DNA of 64,000 bases. It comes from Escherichia coli (GTDB lineage Bacteria > Pseudomonadota > Gammaproteobacteria > Enterobacterales > Enterobacteriaceae). The DNA lies in the NCBI RefSeq assembly GCF_036503815.1, contig NZ_AP027764.1, positions 372,001-436,000 on the forward strand, given 5' to 3'. The stretch's first letter is position 1; the number at the start of each line of letters is the position of its first letter. The translations under genes and the position numbers were made by a program. Positions 56,856 to 64,000 of the stretch are shown in pieces. The notes under the pieces were generated by a model that saw only the letters and a list, made by a program, of their open reading frames with translations, did not search any database and was not told where the DNA came from.

Positions 56856-59408
56856 TCAGAACAATTCCTGTGCCTCGCCATTATCGATAATGGTCGTTCC
56901 CACCTCGTGCACCGCCTGTTGTGTCGGCTGTGTACCTTCGATGAAATACTCTTCGCGGCTGTTGCCACCATTAGCTAACTGCCCGGTGCTGCGATCGATA
57001 TTCACCGTCACAATACCCGGCGGCGGCGTCAGTGGCTGTTCCGGCACGCCTTCAAGAACGGCTTTCATATAAGCGTCCCATGCAGGCTGGGCACTCTTGG
57101 CACCGCCTTCGTAACCTGAGATCTGATCTTTAATCGCTCCGGAAGCCGTTGTATGACCGAGATTACGGCGGTGATCATCAAAGCCAATCCAGACCGAGGT
57201 CACAACGCCCGGACCGTAACCCGAAAACCACGCATCTTTCGAACTGTTAGTGGTACCGGTTTTCCCGCCGATATCGCGACGCTGCAAATCACGACCTGCA
57301 CGCCAGCCGGTACCCTGCCAGCCTGGCTCACCAAAGATATTGGTGTTCAAAGCACTCTTAATCAGGAATGCCAGCGGAGTGTTGATGACGTGCGGTGCGT
57401 ACTCCTGCGCGCCAGTCTTCGCGACTAACGCCTGATTCGCCTGCTCCAGCTGCGGCATTGGTACAGAAACATTCTGCTGCTCGCGGGAGATAGCGACATC
57501 TTCAACATCGTTATTTTCCAGCACGTTCGATTTCTGCGTATCACCGTAAATCACCGGAATATCGCATTCCGGGCAGGCTACTTTCGGTTTCGCTTCGAAA
57601 ATCACGCCGCCCTGATCGTTTTCAATTTTGCTGATAAACCACGGGTCCACCAGGAAGCCGCCGTTCGCCATTACCGCGTAGCCGCGCGCCACCTGCATTG
57701 GGGTGAAGGACGCTGAACCCAGCGCCAGCGATTCGGTGTGGACAATGTTTTGCGCCGGGAAGCCGAAGCGTTGCAGATATTCTGCAGCGTAGTCGACGCC
57801 CATCGCCCGCATTGCGCGTACCATCACCACGTTTTTCGACTGGCCCAGTCCCTGACGTAAGCGAATTGGACCGGCATACTGTGGTGGTGAGTTCTTCGGC
57901 TGCCAGTCAGAACCGGCACCTGCATCCCAGCGGGAAATTGGCACATCGTTCAACATACTTGCCAGCGTCAGACCTTTATCCATCGCCGCGGTGTAGAGGA
58001 ACGGTTTGATGTTGGAACCTACCTGACGCAGTGCCTGGGTGGCGCGGTTAAACTTGCTCTGATTGAAATCAAAGCCACCGACCAGCGCCATAACGGCACC
58101 GTTTTGCGGATTGATCGACACCAGCGCCGAGTTCACTTCCGGCACTTGTGCCAGCCACCATGCATCGCCAACCTGACGAACCCAGATTTGCTGACCCGTT
58201 TGCAGAACATCGGTCACTTTACGCGGCGTCGGTCCCTGCTGAGTATCCGAACGGTAAGGACGCGCCCAGCGAACGCCTTCCATACTCAATGCGACGGTCG
58301 ACCCGTCCGCCAGCATCGCCGTCGCTTCCTGAGGATTGGCGCTGGTGACTGCGGCAGGCAGCAGCGGACCATAGGTCGGCAGCGCCTTCAGCGTATCGGT
58401 AATCTTGTTGTTATCCCACGCCGATTCGCCCACTCTCCACAGCACATTTGCCGGGCCGCGATAGCCGTGGCGCATGTCGTAGTCCAGCACGTTATTACGT
58501 ACTGCCTGCTGTGCGGCCTGCTGTACTTTGCGGGTGATGGTGGTGTAAATGCGATAACCGTCTTCATAGGCACTTTCGCCATAACGGTTATACATCTCCT
58601 GGCGCACCATTTCGCTCAGGTACGGCGCAGAGAAAGCAATCTCCGGCGCGTGATAGTTAGCGTTAATCGCCTCAGTGCGTGTCTGATCGAACTGTTGTTG
58701 GGTGATATACCCTTCATCCAGCATCCGCGACAGTACGACGTTACGCCGCGCGACGGCACGATCCATTGAGTAGAGCGGATTAAAGGTGGAAGGCGCTTTC
58801 GGCAGCCCGGCTATCACCGCCATTTCGTTCAGCGTCAGTTGGTCGACCGTTTTACCGAAATAGACTTGTGCCGCAGCACCGACACCATAGGCGCGGTAAC
58901 CGAGGTAAATCTTGTTCAGATAAAGCTCGAGGATCTCGTCTTTCGTCAGCAACTGTTCAATGCGAATCGCGAGGAAGACTTCCTTAATCTTACGCATCAG
59001 CGTGCGTTCTGGACTGAGGAAGAAGTTTCTCGCCAGCTGCTGGGTAATGGTACTCGCCCCTTGTGACGCGTGGCCGGAGAACAGCGCCACACTTGCCGCA
59101 CGGAAGATCCCCACCGGGTCAACGCCGTGATGCTCGTAGAAGCGGCTGTCTTCCGTCGCGATAAAGGCTTTCACCATCTCCGGCGGGATTTGATCCAACG
59201 TAACCGGAATACGACGTTTCTCACCGTATTGAGCAATCAGCTCGCCATCGGCGCTGTAAATCTGCATCGGAATTTGCAGGCGAACATCTTTTAATGTCGC
59301 CACATCCGGCAGTTGTGGCTCGATGTAGCGGTATAGGCCATAAATCGAGCCTGCTCCCAGCAGAATGCAACAGACTGCAAGGATCAAAAAATACTTTACG
59401 AACTTCAC
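56856..59408 (-). CDS. mrcA: penicillin-binding protein 1A
   Basis: PBP1A is a bifunctional peptidoglycan glycosyltransferase and transpeptidase. I use the GTG at 59408 (KFVKYFLIL follows), which gives the accepted 850 residues; an ATG 24 bases earlier would add eight. A membrane anchor (about 6-28) is followed by the GT51 domain, with the catalytic Glu in IATEDSRFYEHHG, an OB-like insert, and the transpeptidase domain with SxxK in GSNIKPF, SxN in GQSKNVV and KTGTT. It is divergent from hofM. Confidence 0.96.
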   Translation of the reverse strand: MKFVKYFLILAVCCILLGAGSIYGLYRYIEPQLPDVATLKDVRLQIPMQIYSADGELIAQYGEKRRIPVTLDQIPPEMVKAFIATEDSRFYEHHGVDPVGIFRAASVALFSGHASQGASTITQQLARNFFLSPERTLMRKIKEVFLAIRIEQLLTKDEILELYLNKIYLGYRAYGVGAAAQVYFGKTVDQLTLNEMAVIAGLPKAPSTFNPLYSMDRAVARRNVVLSRMLDEGYITQQQFDQTRTEAINANYHAPEIAFSAPYLSEMVRQEMYNRYGESAYEDGYRIYTTITRKVQQAAQQAVRNNVLDYDMRHGYRGPANVLWRVGESAWDNNKITDTLKALPTYGPLLPAAVTSANPQEATAMLADGSTVALSMEGVRWARPYRSDTQQGPTPRKVTDVLQTGQQIWVRQVGDAWWLAQVPEVNSALVSINPQNGAVMALVGGFDFNQSKFNRATQALRQVGSNIKPFLYTAAMDKGLTLASMLNDVPISRWDAGAGSDWQPKNSPPQYAGPIRLRQGLGQSKNVVMVRAMRAMGVDYAAEYLQRFGFPAQNIVHTESLALGSASFTPMQVARGYAVMANGGFLVDPWFISKIENDQGGVIFEAKPKVACPECDIPVIYGDTQKSNVLENNDVEDVAISREQQNVSVPMPQLEQANQALVAKTGAQEYAPHVINTPLAFLIKSALNTNIFGEPGWQGTGWRAGRDLQRRDIGGKTGTTNSSKDAWFSGYGPGVVTSVWIGFDDHRRNLGHTTASGAIKDQISGYEGGAKSAQPAWDAYMKAVLEGVPEQPLTPPPGIVTVNIDRSTGQLANGGNSREEYFIEGTQPTQQAVHEVGTTIIDNGEAQELF

Positions 59409-59490
59409 TGGAAATTTCCCATTTAGTTTCATTTGGGCAGTTTATAAACAAACGCGCGGTAGTATAAAGGCAAGCCAGACGCATTGATAT

Positions 59491-59509
59491 ACCCGTCAGA
59501 GTGACGGGT
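59491..59509 (+). other. perfect hairpin before the hofM ribosome site
   Basis: ACCCGTCA and TGACGGGT form an eight-pair stem with a GAG loop, ending four bases before the AAGGAG of hofM. It could reduce translation or mark a regulator site; no T run follows. Confidence 0.5.
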
Positions 59510-59527
59510 GATAAGGAGATCATCACG

Positions 59528-60307
59528 ATGGCATTTAAGATCTGGCAAATTGGTTTGCATTTACAACAGCAAGAAGCGGTGGCGGTTGCGATCGTGCGGG
59601 GCGCAAAAGAATGCTTTTTGCAACGCTGGTGGCGGTTGCCGCTGGCGAACGACATAATCAAAGATGGGCGGATTGTCGATGCACAGCGGCTGGCTAAAAC
59701 GTTGTTACCGTGGAGTCGCGAACTGCCGCAGCGTCATCACATTATGTTGGCGTTTCCCGCCAGTCGCACATTACAGCGGTCATTTCCGCGCCCGTCGATG
59801 TCCCTTGGTGAGCGGGAGCAAACGGCCTGGCTGTCCGGGACGATGGCCCGCGAGCTGGATATGGATCCGGACTCCCTGCGCTTCGATTACAGCGAAGACT
59901 CACTCAGTCCCGCCTATAACGTGACTGCCGCGCAAAGCAAAGAGCTGGCAACGCTGCTTACTCTGGCAGAAAGGTTGCGTGTTCATGTTAGTGCGATCAC
60001 CCCGGATGCCAGTGCATTACAGCGATTCCTGCCTTTTTTACCTTCTCATCAGCAATGTCTGGCCTGGCGTGATAACGAACAGTGGCTGTGGGCGACGCGC
60101 TATAGCTGGGGGCGCAAACTGGCGGTGGGGATGACTAGCGCGAAGGAGCTGGCGGCAGCGTTATCCGTTGATCCCGAAAGCGTCGCGCTATGTGGCGAAG
60201 GCGGATTTGACCCCTGGGAGGCGGTTTCTGTTCGTCAGCCGCCGCTACCGCCGCCAGGTGGAGACTTTGCCATCGCGCTGGGGCTGGCGCTAGGGAAGGC
60301 GTACTGA
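59528..60307 (+). CDS. hofM: PilM-like DNA utilisation/pilus assembly protein
   Basis: HofM is the E. coli counterpart of ComA/PilM, an actin-like cytoplasmic assembly protein of type IV pilus systems; hof genes are needed for growth on DNA as a nutrient. It is 259 residues from MAFKIWQIG with AAGGAG at 59513-59518. The actin-like fold is only weakly visible. It leads hofMNOPQ. Its stop overlaps the hofN start by one base. Confidence 0.94.
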   Translation: MAFKIWQIGLHLQQQEAVAVAIVRGAKECFLQRWWRLPLANDIIKDGRIVDAQRLAKTLLPWSRELPQRHHIMLAFPASRTLQRSFPRPSMSLGEREQTAWLSGTMARELDMDPDSLRFDYSEDSLSPAYNVTAAQSKELATLLTLAERLRVHVSAITPDASALQRFLPFLPSHQQCLAWRDNEQWLWATRYSWGRKLAVGMTSAKELAAALSVDPESVALCGEGGFDPWEAVSVRQPPLPPPGGDFAIALGLALGKAY

Positions 60308-60846
60308 TGAACCCGCCAATTAATTTTTTGCCCTGGCGACAGCAACGCCGGACCGCTTTTCTTCGTTTCTGGTTGCTGATGTTCGTTGCGCCTCTGCTGC
60401 TGACCGTCGGGATAACGCTAATATTGCGTCTGACAAGCAACGCCGAAGCTCGCGTAGATGCCGTTTTGCTTCAGGCGGAACAACAACTCGCCCACAGCTT
60501 ACAAATAACGAAACCACGTTTGCTGGAGCGCCAACAAATTCGTGAGCAGCGTTTGCAAAGGCAGCGCCAGCGACAATTTACCCGTGACTGGCAATCTGCG
60601 CTGGAAGCACTGGCGGCGCTTTTACCCGAGCACGCCTGGCTGACAACGATAAGCTGGCAGCAGGGAACGCTGGAGATCAAGGGGCTAACAACAAGCATTA
60701 CCGCGTTAAACGCGCTGGAAACGTCACTCCGCCAGGATGCTTCTTTTCATCTCAATCAGCGGGGGGCCACGCAGCAGGATGCGCAGGGACGCTGGCAATT
60801 TGAGTATCAGTTAACAAGGAAGGTTAGCGATGGACATGCTCTTTGA
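60307..60846 (+). CDS. hofN: PilN-like DNA utilisation protein
   Basis: HofN (179 residues) has a short cytoplasmic start, one membrane segment (about 19-40: LLMFVAPLLLTVGITLIL), a coiled-coil-prone stretch (about 50-100) rich in Gln and Arg, and a small domain beginning WLTTISWQQG. This is the layout of inner-membrane PilN. It overlaps both neighbours. Confidence 0.94.
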   Translation: MNPPINFLPWRQQRRTAFLRFWLLMFVAPLLLTVGITLILRLTSNAEARVDAVLLQAEQQLAHSLQITKPRLLERQQIREQRLQRQRQRQFTRDWQSALEALAALLPEHAWLTTISWQQGTLEIKGLTTSITALNALETSLRQDASFHLNQRGATQQDAQGRWQFEYQLTRKVSDGHAL

Positions 60847-61270
60847 CTGGTGGTTCGCCACATCACCCCGCCTCCGCCAGCTTTGCTGGGCATTCTGGTT
60901 GATGATGTTAGTTACGCTCATTTTTCTGTCATCGACACACCAGGAAGAGAGCGACGCATTAATTCGACTACGGGCAAGTCATTACCAGCAGTGGGCCGCA
61001 CTGTATCGCCTGGTAAACACCACTCCCTTCAGCGAGGAAAAAACGCAGCCCTTTTCGCCACTGGATTTTCAGTTATCCGACGCGCAACTGGTTTACTGGC
61101 ATCCATCCGCGCAGGGAGGTGAGTTGGCGTTGAAAACGCTGTGGGAAGCAGTGCCGTCGGCATTTACACGGCTGGCAGAGCGCAACGTCAGCGTGAGCCG
61201 TTTTTCGTTAAGCGTGGAAGGTGATGACCTTTTGTTCACGCTACAACTGGAGACGCCGCATGAGGGTTAA
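60830..61270 (+). CDS. hofO: PilO-like DNA utilisation protein
   Basis: HofO (146 residues) has one N-terminal membrane segment (about 17-34) followed by a periplasmic region, as in PilO. It starts 17 bases inside hofN and its end overlaps hofP, so the series is translationally coupled. Sequence conservation with PilO is low, and position is the main evidence besides recall of the E. coli operon. Confidence 0.93.
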   Translation: MDMLFDWWFATSPRLRQLCWAFWLMMLVTLIFLSSTHQEESDALIRLRASHYQQWAALYRLVNTTPFSEEKTQPFSPLDFQLSDAQLVYWHPSAQGGELALKTLWEAVPSAFTRLAERNVSVSRFSLSVEGDDLLFTLQLETPHEG

Positions 61271-61664
61271 ACGCTGGTTGTTGGCAGGTATTGCATTGTG
61301 CCTTTTAACCGGTATGCGTGACCCTTTTAAACCGCCGGAAGATCTATGCCGGATTAGCGAACTTAGCCAGTGGCGCTATCAGGGGATGGTAGGGCGAGGC
61401 GAGCGCATCATCGGTGTAATAAAAGATGGGCAAAAAAAATGGCGACGGGTGCAGCAAAACGATGTGCTGGAAAACGGCTGGACGATCTTACAGCTAACAC
61501 CAGACGCACTAACGCTGGGAACCGGGACAAACTGCGAACCGCCACACTGGTTGTGGCAACGGCAAGGAGATACAAATGAAGCAATGGATAGCCGCACTAC
61601 TGTTGATGCTGATACCCGGCGTACAGGCGGCAAAGCCGCAAAAAGTGACGCTGATGGTGGATGA
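61260..61664 (+). CDS. hofP: PilP-like DNA utilisation protein
   Basis: HofP (134 residues from MRVKRWLLAG) has a short signal-like N-terminus (LLAGIALCLLTG) and the PilP-type phrase MRDPFKPPEDL. It lacks a clear lipobox, unlike many PilP lipoproteins. Its last 89 bases overlap the start of hofQ in another frame, and the overlapped tail is low in structure (residues about 105-134). Confidence 0.92.
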   Translation: MRVKRWLLAGIALCLLTGMRDPFKPPEDLCRISELSQWRYQGMVGRGERIIGVIKDGQKKWRRVQQNDVLENGWTILQLTPDALTLGTGTNCEPPHWLWQRQGDTNEAMDSRTTVDADTRRTGGKAAKSDADGG

Positions 61665-62814
61665 CGTTCCGGTAGCTCAGGTGTTGCAGGCGCTGGCTGA
61701 ACAGGAGAAGTTGAACCTGGTGGTGTCGCCAGACGTCAGCGGTACGGTGTCGTTACATCTAACAGATGTTCCCTGGAAGCAAGCACTACAAACTGTAGTG
61801 AAAAGCGCCGGACTGATAACGCGTCAGGAGGGCAACATTCTCTCGGTGCATTCCGTTGCCTGGCAGAATGACAATATCGCCCGTCAGGAGGCGGAGCAGG
61901 CGCGGGCGCAGGCAAATCTGCCGCTGGAAAATCGCAGTATAACCCTGCAATACGCCGACGCGGGAGAACTGGCGAAAGCGGGGGAGAAGCTACTGAGTGC
62001 CAAAGGGAGTATGACCGTCGATAAACGCACCAATCGCCTTTTGCTGCGAGATAACAAAGCGGCGTTAAGCGCGCTTGAACAGTGGGTAGCGCAAATGGAT
62101 CTGCCGGTCGGGCAGGTTGAGCTGTCGGCGCATATTGTCACCATTAATGAAAAAAGTTTGCGTGAGTTAGGCGTGAAATGGACGTTGGCTGATGCGCAAC
62201 AAGCTGGTGGCGTTGGGCAAGTCACCACGCTTGACAGCGACCTCTCCGTAGCGACGGCGACAACGCATGTCGGTTTTAACATTGGACGCATCAACGGACG
62301 TTTACTGGATCTTGAGCTTTCCGCGCTCGAACAAAAACAGCAGCTGGATATTATCGCCAGTCCGCGTCTGCTGGCCTCACATCTTCAGCCTGCCAGCATT
62401 AAACAGGGGAGCGAAATTCCATATCAGGTTTCCAGCGGGGAAAGTGGCGCGACGTCGGTGGAATTTAAAGAGGCCGTCCTGGGGATGGAAGTTACGCCCA
62501 CGGTGTTACAAAAAGGTCGCATCCGGCTGAAATTACACATCAGCCAGAACGTTCCGGGGCAGGTGCTACAGCAGGCCGATGGCGAAGTGCTGGCGATTGA
62601 TAAGCAGGAGATCGAAACGCAGGTCGAGGTCAAAAGCGGAGAAACGTTGGCGCTGGGTGGCATTTTTACCCGTAAAAATAAATCGGGTCAGGATAGCGTA
62701 CCGTTGCTTGGCGACATTCCCTGGTTCGGGCAATTATTTCGTCATGACGGAAAAGAAGATGAACGACGCGAGTTAGTGGTGTTTATCACGCCACGACTGG
62801 TTTCCAGTGAGTAA
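61576..62814 (+). CDS. hofQ: secretin-family outer-membrane protein (DNA uptake porin)
   Basis: HofQ is the PilQ/ComE-like secretin that would form the outer-membrane channel for DNA. The 412 residues have a signal peptide (about 1-18, ending VQAA), N-terminal N0/N1 domains with VAQVLQALAEQEKLN, and the secretin domain whose signature runs VPLLGDIPWFGQLFR before a LVVFITPRLV ending. It is shorter than typical pilus secretins, as known for HofQ. It is last in hofMNOPQ. Confidence 0.95.
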   Translation: MKQWIAALLLMLIPGVQAAKPQKVTLMVDDVPVAQVLQALAEQEKLNLVVSPDVSGTVSLHLTDVPWKQALQTVVKSAGLITRQEGNILSVHSVAWQNDNIARQEAEQARAQANLPLENRSITLQYADAGELAKAGEKLLSAKGSMTVDKRTNRLLLRDNKAALSALEQWVAQMDLPVGQVELSAHIVTINEKSLRELGVKWTLADAQQAGGVGQVTTLDSDLSVATATTHVGFNIGRINGRLLDLELSALEQKQQLDIIASPRLLASHLQPASIKQGSEIPYQVSSGESGATSVEFKEAVLGMEVTPTVLQKGRIRLKLHISQNVPGQVLQQADGEVLAIDKQEIETQVEVKSGETLALGGIFTRKNKSGQDSVPLLGDIPWFGQLFRHDGKEDERRELVVFITPRLVSSE

Positions 62815-63214
62815 ACAGCCGTAAAAGCGGTAATGTTTTTACGCTGAACGTGTTTCATCTATTTGACGCGCGCAGGTATTTAGCATACAAGGAGTACCGA
62901 TTTGAGAGTTGGTGCTCTTCGCTGCCTGCGTTCCATGATGATGATTTATCATTCAGGCGGCATTTTGTTGTCTTTTTTACGCTAATCTTACCCGGTGATT
63001 TATCGCCAGAGCGGTGGTAGCAAGGCAGCGCGCTTGCAGCGACCAGATATGCAGAGGGATGGGTGATTTATTCAGTTGCCAAACCCGCTGGAGTATTGAG
63101 ATAATTTTCAGTCTGACTCTCGCAATATCTTATGAGGTTTCAGTTCATGTCCTGCGGCGCTCTCTGAGCGAAGCGGGTTTATCATTAACGAATAGTCTTA
63201 GTAGTACCGAAAAA
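62815..63214 (+). promoter_or_regulatory. hofQ-aroK intergenic region
   Basis: About 400 bases separate hofQ and aroK. No gene is supported; the frame open ahead of aroK from 63014 is an untranslated extension without a ribosome site. The region must hold the aroKB promoters, but I cannot place them with confidence. Confidence 0.7.
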
Positions 63215-63736
63215 ATGGCAGAGAAACGCAATATCTTTCTGGTTGGGCCTATGGGTGCCGGAAAAAGCACTATTGGGCGCCAGTTAGCTCAACAACTCAA
63301 TATGGAATTTTACGATTCCGATCAAGAGATTGAGAAACGAACCGGAGCTGATGTGGGCTGGGTTTTCGATTTAGAAGGCGAAGAAGGCTTCCGCGATCGC
63401 GAAGAAAAGGTCATCAATGAGTTGACCGAGAAACAGGGTATTGTGCTGGCTACTGGCGGCGGCTCTGTGAAATCCCGCGAAACGCGTAACCGTCTTTCCG
63501 CTCGTGGCGTTGTCGTTTATCTTGAAACGACCATCGAAAAGCAACTTGCACGCACGCAGCGTGATAAAAAACGCCCGTTGCTGCACGTTGAAACACCGCC
63601 GCGTGAAGTTCTGGAAGCGTTGGCCAATGAACGCAATCCGCTGTATGAAGAGATTGCCGACGTGACCATTCGTACTGATGATCAAAGCGCTAAAGTGGTC
63701 GCAAACCAGATTATTCACATGCTGGAAAGCAACTAA
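63215..63736 (+). CDS. aroK: shikimate kinase I
   Basis: AroK phosphorylates shikimate at the 3-hydroxyl with ATP in the aromatic amino acid pathway. From MAEKRNIFLV it has 173 residues. Walker A is GPMGAGKST (11-19), the shikimate-binding Asp is in YDSDQEIE, and the GGG loop is ATGGGSV. aroB follows 56 bases later, as in the E. coli aroKB operon. Confidence 0.97.
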   Translation: MAEKRNIFLVGPMGAGKSTIGRQLAQQLNMEFYDSDQEIEKRTGADVGWVFDLEGEEGFRDREEKVINELTEKQGIVLATGGGSVKSRETRNRLSARGVVVYLETTIEKQLARTQRDKKRPLLHVETPPREVLEALANERNPLYEEIADVTIRTDDQSAKVVANQIIHMLESN

Positions 63737-63792
63737 TTCTGGCTTTATATACACTCGTCTGCGGGTACAGTAATTAAGGTGGATGTCGCGTT

Positions 63793-64000
63793 ATGGAGAG
63801 GATTGTCGTTACTCTCGGGGAACGTAGTTACCCAATTACCATCGCATCTGGTTTGTTTAATGAACCAGCTTCATTCTTACCGCTGAAATCGGGCGAGCAG
63901 GTTATGTTGGTCACCAACGAAACCCTGGCTCCTCTGTATCTCGATAAGGTCCGCGGCGTACTTGAACAGGCGGGTGTTAACGTCGATAGCGTTATCCTCC
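63793..64000 (+). CDS. aroB: 3-dehydroquinate synthase, 3' end cut by window
   Basis: AroB converts DAHP to 3-dehydroquinate using NAD+ and a divalent metal. Only about the first 69 residues are present ([20 protein letters not shown] and onwards), which match the E. coli start. The NAD-binding strand [13 protein letters not shown] is visible; the catalytic part lies outside. It follows aroK in one operon. Confidence 0.95.

Noticed and set aside
63014..63214. In-frame extension of aroK by 67 codons
   Set aside because: The known start MAEKRN fits family length and no ribosome site precedes the upstream start.

Overview
The window is a stretch of enterobacterial chromosome that matches Escherichia coli almost gene for gene. 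Protein lengths, operon order and many protein sequences agree with my memory of E. coli K-12 from glgB to aroB, read here in the reverse of the usual K-12 map direction. I cannot separate E. coli from its closest relatives without a database, but this is not K-12 itself: it carries two accessory gene groups that K-12 lacks and an intact glpR.

Layout. 1-8752: glycogen operon glgBXCAP (glgB is cut by the window start), closed by a clear terminator. 8870-15902: an accessory run of nine tightly packed, co-oriented genes with no assigned function. They encode a membrane protein fused to a PstS-like binding domain, a paralogous PstS-like lipoprotein, two A+T-rich small genes (one a lipoprotein), two cysteine-cluster proteins, a membrane protein, an ankyrin-repeat protein and a four-cysteine zinc-ribbon-like protein. 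This is the best candidate for an undescribed system. 15937-19608: glycerol-3-phosphate genes glpD (reverse) and glpEGR. 19590-23623: RNA repair, rtcR facing away from the sigma-54-driven rtcBA. 23666-31482: maltose regulator malT and maltodextrin operon malPQ. 31527-35320: gntT, nfuA, gntX and bioH. 35349-39425: rpnA with a broken copy of its 3' end, and the ferrous iron operon feoABC. 39882-45072: tex (yhgF), greB, ompR-envZ.

45236-47710: a second accessory group of three genes (a SMI1/KNR4-domain protein with a helical-repeat tail, a probable SMI1/KNR4 protein and a YcxB-like membrane protein) lies between envZ and pckA, which are direct neighbours in K-12. It resembles orphan immunity-type genes. 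47763-59408: pckA, yhgE, hslO, hslR, yrfG, igaA, nudE and mrcA. 59528-62814: the competence/type IV pilus-like hofMNOPQ operon. 63215-end: aroK and the start of aroB.

Functional links. The glg genes make and degrade glycogen, and maltodextrins released from it feed MalP and MalQ under MalT. glpD/glpEGR, gntT and pckA are carbon-source functions with recognisable GlpR, GntR and CRP-type sites. nfuA, gntX and feoABC concern iron and Fe-S clusters. ompR-envZ, igaA, mrcA and hofMNOPQ concern the envelope. There are no rRNA or tRNA genes, no CRISPR array, and no transposase or integrase. REP-type repeats and hairpin terminators punctuate the operon ends.
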